Source: Sorangium cellulosum
GTDB lineage: Bacteria > Myxococcota_A > Polyangia > Polyangiales > Polyangiaceae
Direction of reading: 5' to 3'
Assembly (NCBI RefSeq): GCF_002950945.1
Contig: NZ_CP012673.1
Span: 9,128,501 to 9,192,500 of the forward strand
Length of the DNA stretch: 64,000 nucleotides
The notes under the pieces were generated by a model, which did no database searches, was not told where the DNA came from, and saw nothing but the letters and a program-made list of their open reading frames with translations. Positions 27,905-37,800 of this stretch are shown one piece after another. How positions within the stretch are numbered: the stretch's first letter is position 1; the number at the start of each line of letters is the position of its first letter. Both the position numbers and the translations under genes were made by a program.

Positions 27905-27978
27905 GGTAGCTCGTCTCCTTCGACAGGCGCCCGTCGCGCCCGTCGCGCTCGTCGCGCGAGGTGCGCGCGATCCGCTGG

Positions 27979-28674
27979 CTATGTGCGCGCGAGGTGCGCG
28001 CGCGCCACCTCGTCCAGGGCGCGGCGCGGCGCGCGCAAATATGCGCTGATCCAGACCATCTGGATACCGATGTAGGCCGCCGGATCCGCGGTGTAGTCGG
28101 CCGAGAAGCGACGCGTGAACGCGGAGAGCGCGGCGCTGTCCCGCGGGGCGCCGCCCCGGGTCTCGGCTGCGAGCAGGTCGAGGCCCGAGGCCAGATCACG
28201 AGGCAGCGGGTGCTCCCGCTGAAGGTGCGCGGCCGCCCGCTCCACGAGCGCGACGCCGGCGCGGCGCTCGGCCCCCTCGTAGAACGCGCCGGTGAGCGCA
28301 GAGGCGAAGTCGTTGGCCGCCCGCTCCTCGACGAACAGATCGTCGCCGAACATCCCTTCATGATGGCGCAGGCAATGGCCGAGCTCGTGGGCGAGCGTCC
28401 AGGGCAGGAGGAAGCGGATCAGGCGATCGAGCTCCGCGGTCGTGATACCGAGGAGCGAGCTCAGGTACAGCCCCGCGAGCTGGCCCTTCGGATCCTCCCC
28501 GCAGGCGAGGCAGAGATAGATGTGGCCGTCGTCGCGGTCGAAATAGGTGAGGAGGCCGGCGCCCCGCCTGAGCTCCACGCCGCGCCTCATCGGGAGCCCC
28601 GCGCCGGCGAGCTCCGCGACGAGCTCGGCGAAGATGGGTAGCGCTTGCTCGTAGAGACCCATGAGCGCGTTCAC
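27979..28674 (-). CDS. HExxH metallopeptidase-like protein of the operon
   Basis: A 231-residue soluble protein without signal peptide. LAHELGH at H96-E97-H100 followed by VEERAANDFASAL (third ligand E116 or E117) is the gluzincin-like zinc layout also seen in IrrE/ImmA proteins. Could trim the leader peptide of the putative precursor or be a structural zincin. GTG 28674 overlaps the stop of the previous gene by four bases (GTGA), so it is translationally coupled. The rest of the sequence (RGVELRRGAG, IGIQMVWISAYLR) matches no family I know. Confidence 0.65.
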   Translation of the reverse strand: MNALMGLYEQALPIFAELVAELAGAGLPMRRGVELRRGAGLLTYFDRDDGHIYLCLACGEDPKGQLAGLYLSSLLGITTAELDRLIRFLLPWTLAHELGHCLRHHEGMFGDDLFVEERAANDFASALTGAFYEGAERRAGVALVERAAAHLQREHPLPRDLASGLDLLAAETRGGAPRDSAALSAFTRRFSADYTADPAAYIGIQMVWISAYLRAPRRALDEVARAHLART

Positions 28675-29609
28675 CGGTCCTCCTGCGCGGCGCAGATCGC
28701 CGCGAGCGCGGCCAGCCCTCGGGTCACGTCGTCGTCCATCTGCGCGAGCGCCTGGGCGCGGGCGTCCACGTAAGCGGCCAGATCGGCGGAGCCGGTCCCG
28801 GCCGCGAGGAAGCGCATCTCCGCGAGGGCGCCGCGCAGCATCGCCATGCCCGCCGCGAACCCCTCGCGCACCACCCAGGCCGCGACGGGCTCGCCCGGGC
28901 GCCGCCGCCGCTCGGCCTCGCCGAGGAAGAACGTCGCCGCGCCGTGCTCCAGATCGCGCTGCCAGTCGAGCAGATCGTTGTGCATCTGGTGGAAGCGGCT
29001 GAGCAGCAGGAAGACCTGCTCCCAGGCCGCCGGCAGCGCCTCGAGCCCATGGACGCGGCAGACCGCGAGCATGGGAATCCGGGCCGCGGCGACCTTGTGG
29101 GCCGACACCGCGGTGAAGCGCTCCAGCGTGATCGGCGAGCTGTCCGCGTCCGCGACGGCGGCGTCGGCGGTGTGCGCCCAGAGACGGGTGAACTCGGGCC
29201 AGAACCGGTCGCCGGACGGGAAGAGGCGCTGGTACGCCGCCTGGAACTCGGCGTGCAGCACGCCCAGCACGGGCAAGAGCCGCGTGTTCTGCCCGAGATC
29301 CATGCAGTCGTCGATGAGGCGGATGAAGTAATAGCCGCTCATCGACGAGTAGGCGAGCTCGCCCTGGAGCCCCTCGTCCGCGCGGCCCGCGATGGCGCGG
29401 TCGAGCCACCAGGGCAAGAGGAGCGTGGGGAAGGCGTGCGGATGCATGAAGTAGCGCGCGAGGTCGCCGCCGGGGGCGATCCCGCGCATCCAGCGGGTCG
29501 CCTCGGCGCCGCTGCGCGGAAGGAGCGCCTCCACGCGCGCGAGGAGGCGGCCGGCGCTCACCTCGATGAGCCGCGCCTGCCGCGGGTCGTAATGCAGCTC
29601 CGCGCTCAT
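28671..29609 (-). CDS. Class I isoprenoid synthase-like enzyme
   Basis: A 312-residue all-helical protein with both metal motifs of class I isoprenoid synthases: DDCMD at D100-D104 and NDLLDWQRD at N211-D219. The second is closer to terpene synthase NSE/DTE-type motifs than to plain polyprenyl synthases. Length fits a terpene or prenyl transferase. It probably ionises an allylic diphosphate, to cyclise it or attach it to an acceptor. Start ATG 29609 overlaps the upstream stop as ATGA; its own stop overlaps the next start as GTGA. The fixed order with a cyclase-like gene upstream suggests they act in sequence. Confidence 0.72.
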   Translation of the reverse strand: MSAELHYDPRQARLIEVSAGRLLARVEALLPRSGAEATRWMRGIAPGGDLARYFMHPHAFPTLLLPWWLDRAIAGRADEGLQGELAYSSMSGYYFIRLIDDCMDLGQNTRLLPVLGVLHAEFQAAYQRLFPSGDRFWPEFTRLWAHTADAAVADADSSPITLERFTAVSAHKVAAARIPMLAVCRVHGLEALPAAWEQVFLLLSRFHQMHNDLLDWQRDLEHGAATFFLGEAERRRRPGEPVAAWVVREGFAAGMAMLRGALAEMRFLAAGTGSADLAAYVDARAQALAQMDDDVTRGLAALAAICAAQEDR

Positions 29610-31591
29610 GGCGTATCGCCCGCGGGGACGCCGCGCCCGCCCGCGCTCCACAGCGCGCGGTAGCAGAGCGAGGTGGTGATTAACCTGCTCCCGTGGAACC
29701 CTATCCCGTTTCCTTGCATCGGCATGATGTAGAAAGGCTCGCTGTCCCACGTCCCGTCCGAGCGCTGGCTCGAGACGAGCACGTCCGTCCAGCGAGGTGC
29801 CCTCGCCGTGGATGCGCCGCTCCGCGCGAGGGCGGCGCGCGCGAGCAGGAGGAGCGCGGCGTCCTGGGGCGTCACGCGGACCCGCCCGGCGTGCCGCTCG
29901 AAGAGCGCGCGCCCGTGCGCGGCGATCGCGGCGCGCTCGGCCGCGAAGTCGGCGGTGAGCTCGCCGGCGAGCTCGGCCAGCTGCCAGGCGAGGTAGAGCG
30001 AGGAGTAATAGGCGGAGCCGATTCCGCCCCTCTGATCGAGGCGGCGGATCACCTGGGCCAGGAGGCCGCGGGCATAACCGGAGAGCCTGGCCCGATCGAA
30101 GCTCAGGAGCCCGCGGATGACGTACACCATGCACATGGTGCAGTCGCTGCCCTGGAGCGCCGAGTACCCGAGCGGACCGCGGGTGCCCGCGGTCAACCAC
30201 ACGGGGACGCTCCCGTCCGCGCCGGTCGCGTCCATGAGCCAGCCGAGGGGCGTCTCGAGGGCGGCGGCGTACCGCGCGCGAGCCCTCGTGTGCCGGACCA
30301 GCCTGAGCATCAGGCCGAGCGAATCGATGTCGGGCGGCAGGGAGGAGGGCTCCTCGAAGTACTCGAAACGCCGCTCGACGTACCGATCGAGCGCGCTCTC
30401 CGCCCAGGCGGAGATGTCCTTGCCCGTCGCGGCGAGGTTCTCCTGGATGAGGCCCACCGGGAAGCGCCAGCCCGTGAGCACGGGCTGCCCGATCAGCCCC
30501 CAGCGGTGGATCTCCCACGCCTCGTGCATGTCGGGATCCGCGAGCAGGCTGGCCTCGGCCATGGCGAGCGCGCGCTCCACGGCGGGCTCACCGCCGCGCG
30601 GCGCCTCGCGCGTGCCCTCGGCCCCGGGCGCCGCGCCCTCCGCCCCGAAGAGCAGCGCGCCGGCGGACAGGAGCTCGGCGGACTCGCCGATCCGCCCCGC
30701 GAGCGCGCGCGCCTCGCTCGCGAAGCGCGCAAACCCGAGCTGCGCGGCGCGCTCGGCGCAGGCGACCGCGCGCCCGCGGACCTCGGCCGCGATGCGCGCC
30801 CCCTCCCCGCTCGCGACGAGCGCGCCCACGATCTCGCCCGCGACGTCGCCGCGGTCGAGCTGGATGCCGAGCGCCGCCGCGACGCGCGCGACGGGGTAAG
30901 TGATCACGCCGCGCGCGCAGTCGGCGCTGACGCTGAAGAGCTCGTGATGGATCTGGTGCGCTCGGCTGAGCTCGTCCACGACGGCGATGAGCCCGTCCAC
31001 GCGTGCGCCCGCGCCGGCGCTCTCGAGGGCCGCGGCGACGGCGGCGCGCGCCGGCGCCCACAGGAGCCCCGCGGCGTCCATCAGCTCGCCGGCGTCCGCG
31101 CGGCTCCCGCGCCGGTAGGCCAGCGCGGCGCGAGCGCGATCCGCGAGCGCGCGGCGCGCCTGCTCCCAGGCCATGGACCCGCGCGGCGCACACGCGGCCA
31201 GGCACACGTCGCTGGCGTTCACGAAGATCTGCGAGAGGAGCAGGTGCTCTCGCGGCATCGCGCACCCCGGCGACAGCACGACATCGCTCCCTTCGAGCGC
31301 GGCGAAGAGCCAGAAAGAGGCCAGGAAGAGGCCTTCTTCCAGGGCGGAGCGCTGGCCGCTCTCGGGGACGCCGAGGTCATCGAGCGACCACGACGTATAC
31401 TTGAGCACCGGCGGCTCGCTGCTCAGGAAGCAGTAGCTGAGCAGCCCTTCGCCGGCGGAGGAGGGCAGACCAAGCCCGACGCGCAGGGGCCGTGCCAGCG
31501 TCTCCAGCTCTGCGGGGAGGTCGTCGAGCAGCCGGTCGATCCGACGCGTGTACTCCGACCAGCGCGCGGTGTCTTTGGCATATGTCGGCAT
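29606..31591 (-). CDS. Two-domain isoprenoid-synthase-like / terpene-cyclase-like fusion
   Basis: A 661-residue soluble protein. Residues about 30-320 look like a polyprenyl-synthase fold that has lost its Asp-rich motifs: the place of the second motif reads AHQIHHELFSVSADCARGVITYP. Residues about 350-661 resemble the alpha-alpha barrel of squalene/terpene cyclases and protein prenyltransferases, with a final QW-like repeat (SSQRSDGTWDS). The position of the class II DxDD acid motif reads D421-I-D423-S, so it is only half conserved. This may be a cyclase with altered chemistry or a scaffold. A GAGGA site precedes ATG 31591. It is the second gene of the operon, 49 bases after the small peptide. 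Confidence 0.6.
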   Translation of the reverse strand: MPTYAKDTARWSEYTRRIDRLLDDLPAELETLARPLRVGLGLPSSAGEGLLSYCFLSSEPPVLKYTSWSLDDLGVPESGQRSALEEGLFLASFWLFAALEGSDVVLSPGCAMPREHLLLSQIFVNASDVCLAACAPRGSMAWEQARRALADRARAALAYRRGSRADAGELMDAAGLLWAPARAAVAAALESAGAGARVDGLIAVVDELSRAHQIHHELFSVSADCARGVITYPVARVAAALGIQLDRGDVAGEIVGALVASGEGARIAAEVRGRAVACAERAAQLGFARFASEARALAGRIGESAELLSAGALLFGAEGAAPGAEGTREAPRGGEPAVERALAMAEASLLADPDMHEAWEIHRWGLIGQPVLTGWRFPVGLIQENLAATGKDISAWAESALDRYVERRFEYFEEPSSLPPDIDSLGLMLRLVRHTRARARYAAALETPLGWLMDATGADGSVPVWLTAGTRGPLGYSALQGSDCTMCMVYVIRGLLSFDRARLSGYARGLLAQVIRRLDQRGGIGSAYYSSLYLAWQLAELAGELTADFAAERAAIAAHGRALFERHAGRVRVTPQDAALLLLARAALARSGASTARAPRWTDVLVSSQRSDGTWDSEPFYIMPMQGNGIGFHGSRLITTSLCYRALWSAGGRGVPAGDTP

Positions 31592-31640
31592 GGCGTCCTC
31601 GGGGTGCGTCCGATGTTGCCGAGCGGAGCTGCGCCTCGGC

Positions 31641-31841
31641 TCAGGTCGCGGCCTGGCTCTTGCCGAACGCGGCGGCCAGCCGGCGCACGGTGTTCGCGTC
31701 GACGCTCGACAGGGCCTTGAGCATCTCCGGCGTGGGCTCGACGCCGTTCGCGCGCAGCGTCTGCGCGGGGCTCGTCACGAGCTGCTCACAAAAATCGGCG
31801 TCTGCCAGGGCGCGGGTGACGATGTGATGGAAATTCGACAT
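31641..31841 (-). CDS. Small NHLP/Os1348-like peptide, putative RiPP precursor or carrier
   Basis: A 66-residue peptide beginning MSNFHHIVTRALADADF. Its amphipathic helices and the pattern 'ALxDxxF...L..P...L...G..PT..ML..L' resemble the Franean1_4349/Os1348 leader families of ribosomal peptides. There is only one cysteine (residue 18), no double-glycine cleavage site, and the last residues are AAAFGKSQAAT, so no typical core is obvious. A GAGGAAG site supports ATG 31841 over the upstream frame. It leads the five-gene operon, which is the usual place for a precursor. It could instead be a protein-interaction carrier on which the enzymes act. Confidence 0.6.
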   Translation of the reverse strand: MSNFHHIVTRALADADFCEQLVTSPAQTLRANGVEPTPEMLKALSSVDANTVRRLAAAFGKSQAAT

Positions 31842-31933
31842 GGTGACTTCCTCGATTGTTCGTTGCCATGTGCGCGTGGCCGGCAAAGAGGGTCGCAATC
31901 GCGGCGACCGCGGGCCACGGGTCGGCGGCGAGC

Positions 31934-31958
31934 GGCTCGCGCGTCCATCGCGCGAGCC
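31934..31958. promoter_or_regulatory. Perfect hairpin in the leader of the peptide operon
   Basis: Two perfectly complementary 10-base arms (GGCTCGCGCG and CGCGCGAGCC) flank a five-base loop. It lies 93 bases upstream of the small peptide gene, in its probable leader or promoter. It may be an operator or an attenuating hairpin. No T-run follows on the minus strand. Confidence 0.6.
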
Positions 31959-32107
31959 AGCTTACCGTCTCATCGATTGACCCGCCGTGTCGAGGGCAAT
32001 AACAGGATCCGTGCCAGTCGGATCGGGCGTCGCTCGGCGACCCGGCCCAGGCTGCGTTAGCCAAGGACTGATCTGGACGTGACCCGACCCAGAGGGGTAC
32101 GGACATG

Positions 32108-32152
32108 CACCGTGCCACCGTGCCACCGTGCCACCGTGCCACCGTGCCACCG
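32108..32152. repeat. Five tandem 8-bp units in a 488-base divergent gap
   Basis: CGTGCCAC is repeated five times at 32111-32150 with partial units at each side. It lies in the gap (31842-32329) between the peptide operon and the Tat oxidoreductase gene, about 180 bases before the latter's start. The rest of the gap holds the hairpin at 31934 and no gene. Likely a slippage-prone microsatellite. Confidence 0.8.
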
Positions 32153-32329
32153 AATCCATCACGTCGCGTCCGAGCTCGCCCCCCTGGAGCGCGACCGACC
32201 CGGGTTCGGGTCGTGTCCCCGGGGCCACAATCCGGCTCTCCCCGAGCCTCGCGCTCGGCGGGCCATGCGAGCTTGTCACCGCCGGTCCACACGGGTCGGA
32301 ATCCCCTGCACGAGATAAGGAGCAATTGG

Positions 32330-33625
<1,296 letters not shown>

Positions 33626-33843
33626 GCCGCCCGTGTCCCAGCTGACGCCGACGAGGGCGCAAGCCAAGACAAACCGGTGTCACCGTCCGACCCTCCCGTG
33701 ATATGGATTTGCAAAGGAGGGGGAAATTTCGCACGACAGCGCCATCCTCGCACCGTGTACGCACCTGCGCGCTCGCCGTCAGGTCGGGTATGCCGTTCGG
33801 GTGGGGGATGGTGGTGCGGGCACGTTGAGATCGTCGGAATTCC

Positions 33844-34830
33844 ATGCAAGAGCAAGACATTTCGCGTCCTGGGCTCGTCCTCATCGCGGACGACAGCTCG
33901 GACAACCTGCATGTGCTCTCGAGCGCGCTCCTCGCGGATGGACTCGAGGTCGCCGTCGCGTGCGACGGTGAAGAGGCGATCGAGCTGGCCAGCCGCGCTC
34001 AGCCGGACCTCATCTTGCTCGACGCGCTGATGCCCGGCCTCGGCGGGTTCGAGGCGTGCCGGCAAATCAAGGCCGATCCGGCGACGCGGAGCATCCCCGT
34101 CATGTTCATGACGGCGCTCGCGGAGGCGAAGTTCAGGATCCAGGGCTTTCGCGTGGGCGCCGTGGACTACGTGACCAAGCCGTTCGAGGAGACCGAGCTC
34201 CTGGCGCGGGTGCACACCCAGATCTCGCTCCGGCGCGCGACGAAGGCGCTCGAGGAGCAGAACCGGAGGCTCTCGGACGAGATCCGGGAGCGCGAAAGGG
34301 CCGAGGAGGCGCTGGCGGAGGCCGTGCGGAGGCTGAGCGAGGCGAACGCGCAGCTCGCGCAAGAGCTGACGGAGCGCGAGCGCGCGGAAGCGGAGAGGGG
34401 GGCCCTGCAGGAGCAGATCATCGCGTCCCAGCGGGAGAGGCTGCTCGAGCTCTCCGCGCCGCTCATCCCCGTCATCGATGGCATCCTCGTGATGCCGCTC
34501 GTCGGCACGGTGGACGTCGAGCGCGCCAGCCAGGCGATCGAGGCGGCGCTGCGCGAGGCGAGCGGGCGCGGCGCCGACCACCTCATCATCGACATCACCG
34601 GGGTCAAGGCGGTCGATGAGACCGTCGCGTGTATGCTCGTGCGAGCGGCGCGGGGGCTCGCCCTGCTCGGCACCCGGACGGTGGTCACCGGCATCCGCGC
34701 CGAGGTGGCGCAGACGCTGGTGGGGCTCAACCTGGGCCTGGGTGGCCTCGTGACGAGGGCCACCCTGCAGTCGGGCGTGGAGCACGCGCTGCGCACGCGC
34801 GGCGCCGGGCAGCGCCGGGCCGCGCCCTGA
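33844..34830 (+). CDS. Response regulator fused to coiled coil and RsbR-type STAS domain
   Basis: A 328-residue signalling protein. Residues 10-125 form a receiver with phospho-acceptor D60 (LILLDALMPG) and K112 in the TKP loop. About 131-205 is a coiled coil rich in Glu/Arg/Ala. The C-terminal 110 residues are a STAS domain of the RsbR/RsbS kind: HLIIDITGVKAVDETVACML and TGIRAEVAQTLVGL. In stressosome proteins the Thr of DITGV and of AQT are phosphorylated. Here both are kept, though the VDT position reads VDE. It lies 64 bases before a giant kinase, likely its partner, and converts phosphorelay input to a switch in a partner. Confidence 0.85.
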   Translation: MQEQDISRPGLVLIADDSSDNLHVLSSALLADGLEVAVACDGEEAIELASRAQPDLILLDALMPGLGGFEACRQIKADPATRSIPVMFMTALAEAKFRIQGFRVGAVDYVTKPFEETELLARVHTQISLRRATKALEEQNRRLSDEIRERERAEEALAEAVRRLSEANAQLAQELTERERAEAERGALQEQIIASQRERLLELSAPLIPVIDGILVMPLVGTVDVERASQAIEAALREASGRGADHLIIDITGVKAVDETVACMLVRAARGLALLGTRTVVTGIRAEVAQTLVGLNLGLGGLVTRATLQSGVEHALRTRGAGQRRAAP

Positions 34831-34894
34831 GGAGCGGGTGAGTCCGCTGCTCGCCCGGCATCTCGGCCGGAGCTGTGAGAGGAGCTGAGAGGGG

Positions 34895-37800
34895 ATGGAA
34901 CTGGCAGACTACGCGGTGGGGGAGGTCATGTACGAGGGGAGCGAGACCCGCGTGTGCCGCGCGGTCCATCGCCCCTCGGGCGACCGGGTGGTGCTCAAGC
35001 TCCCTGCGGCGGCCGCGCCGAGCTCGCGCGTGACAGGGCGCATGATGCACGAGCACCACATCCTGACGCAGCTCGGGGCGGTGCCGGGCGTGGCGCGGGC
35101 GCGGGGGCTCCTGCAGCAGGGCGGCGCGGTGGGGCTGGTGCTCGAGGACCCCGGCTTCCGGTCGCTGGATCACCTGCTGGCCGAGCGCGGGCGCTTGCCG
35201 GTGGAGGCGGGGCTACGGCTGGGGGCGCTCCTCGCGAGGGTGCTCGAGGCGGTGCACGCGGCGGGCATCACCCACAAGGACGTCAAACCGCAGAACGTGC
35301 TGGTCGACGCGGCGTACACGCAGGTCACGCTGCTCGACTTCGGCATCGCCTCGTCGCTGCCGCTGGAGGCGGCGGCGGCGAGCATCCCCGAAGGGATCGA
35401 GGGGACGCTGGCGTACGTGTCGCCGGAGCAGACGGGCCGCACGGCGCGGGCGATCGACGCGCGCTCCGACCTCTACTCGCTCGGCGTGACGCTCTTCGAG
35501 GCGCTGTCGGGGCGGCTGCCGTTCACCGAGCGCGACCCGCTGGCGCTGGTGCACGCGCACCTCGCCAAGGAGCCGCCGCCCCTCGACGAGGTGGCCCCGG
35601 AGGTGCCCCCGGGCCTCTCGGCGATCACGTCCAGGCTCCTCGCGAAGAACGTCGACCGGCGTTACCAGACGGCCAAGGGGACGGCGGAGGACCTGGAGCG
35701 AGCGCTGCGCGCCTTTCGCGAGCGCGGCACGGTGGAGCGCTTCCCCCTCGGGACCAAGGATTTCTCGCACAAGCTGCGGCTGCCGGACGTCCTCGTCGGA
35801 CGAGAGCGCGAGCGCGAGCAGCTGGGCGCCTCCTTCGACCGCGCCGCCCGGGGCGCGGTCGAGCTCGTGCTCATCGGCGGCCCCTCCGGCATCGGCAAGA
35901 CGGCGCTGGTGCGCACCGTCTATCGAGACATCGCCCGAGCGGGGCGCGGGCTCTTGATCTCGGGCAAACACGACCAGCTCGCGCGGTCGACGCCCTACGC
36001 CGCGATGGCGGAGGCGTTCGGGGCGCTGATGCAGCAGTGGCTGGCGAGCCCGAAGCCGGTGCTCCGGGCGTGGCAGGAGCGGATCAAGCGCGAGGTGGGG
36101 GACAACGCCCGGCTCATCGCAGACGTGGTGCCGGAGCTCGACCTCGTCATGGGCAAGCTCGCGCCGGTGCCGCCGGTGCAGGGCAACCAAGTGCTCGCCC
36201 GCCAGCGGCTGACCTGGCTGAGCTTCGTGCGGGCGGTCGCGGCGCCGAACGCGCCGCTCGTCATGTTCCTCGACGACATGCAGTGGGCCGACAGCGCCAC
36301 GCTGGAGATCCTGAGGACGCTGCTGACGGACGCGGAGCGGCGGGAGCTCCTTTTGATCGCGGCGTACCGCGATAACGAGGCGCCCCCCGAGCACCCGCTG
36401 TGGAAGCTCGTCGCGTCGGTGGACGAGAGCGGGGCGAAGGTGACGAGGATGTCGGTGAGCCCCCTGTCGGAAGAGCACGTGCGGGCGTGGGTGTCCCGGG
36501 CGCTCTGCGGCGAGGCGGCGCGGGTCTCGCCGCTGTCGCGGGTCGTGTGGCAGAAGACGCGGGGGAACCCGTTCTTCATGGAGCAGCTGCTGCTCTCCTT
36601 GCACCGGCAGGGCAAGGTGGTCAGGGACCCGGAGAGCGGCGCGTGGCGCTGGGACATGAAGGAGCTGGAGCAGGCCCAGGTCACCGACAACGTCGTGGCC
36701 CTGCTGACGGACAAGGTGCTCGAGATGCCCGAGGCGACCCAGCAGATCCTGGGGCTCGCGGCGTGCGCGGGGCACACGTTCCACCTGCACGATCTGGAGC
36801 GGCTCAGCGGGTGGGAGCGCGCCCGGGTGACCGCGGCGCTGTGGCCCGCGCTGCAGGAGGAGCTGGTGGTGCCGGCCGACGGCGCCTACAGGCCCGCTCA
36901 GGCGCTGGGGCAGGCCGGAGGAGGCGCGCTGGACGCCGAGTACCGCTTCTTGCACGACCGCGTGCAGCAGGCGAGCTACGAGCGGGCCGCGCCGGAGCAG
37001 CGCGTCCTGGCGCACCTGGAGATCGGCCGGCGGCTGTGGGCGCAACGCCGGGCCCAGGGGGGCACGCCGCAGCAGCTGCTCGAGCTGGTGCGGCACCTGA
37101 ACCTGGGCTCGGCGCGGCTGGAGTCCGCGGAGGAGCGCGAGGCGCTGGCGCGGCTGAACCTCGAGGCCGCGCGCGCCGCGAAGGCGGCGAGCTCGCACCG
37201 GCTCCTCGCGAGCCTCGCGGAGACGGCGCAGGCGTTGCTGGACCACGGCGACCACGGCGACGACGGCGCGCGGCGCGACGACCCGGCGCTGTCCGCGGAG
37301 ATCGCGCTGGAGCGGCTCGAGGCGGCCTTTCTGCTGCGGGAGTTCGACGACGTCGAGGCGCAGTGCGTGCGGCTGCTCGCGATGCCGCTGCCGGCGCTCG
37401 CCAGGCTCTCGGCGCAGGAGCTCCGCGTCCGCGGCTGCCAGGCGGCAGGCCAGTTCGCGCGGGGGGTGGAGCTGGGGCTCGCGGCGGTCGCGGAGCAGGA
37501 CATCGTCTTCCCGGCCACGGACGAGGGGCGCCGCGCCGCGCTCCTCGAGGAGTCCGCCGAGCTGGATCGCTGGTTCGAGCGCGACCCGGACGCGTTCGAG
37601 CGCATGCCCCCCGATCCCTCCCCGGAGCACGTGCTCGTCGACGCGCTGATGATGCACCTCATGGTGTGCGCGGCGATCGGCGGTGAGCCGGTGCTGTCCA
37701 CGCTCGTGGTCACCCGCGCCGTGCAGGGCGTGCGGCGGCGGGGCGTGCTCACGCCCGTCGCCCCCTTCATCATCGTCTGCTTCGCGAACGTGTGGTCGCT

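Noticed and set aside
32108..32152. CGTGCCAC repeats considered as a CRISPR array or iteron origin
   Set aside because: Units are eight bases, directly joined and too few; there is no cas or replication gene nearby.
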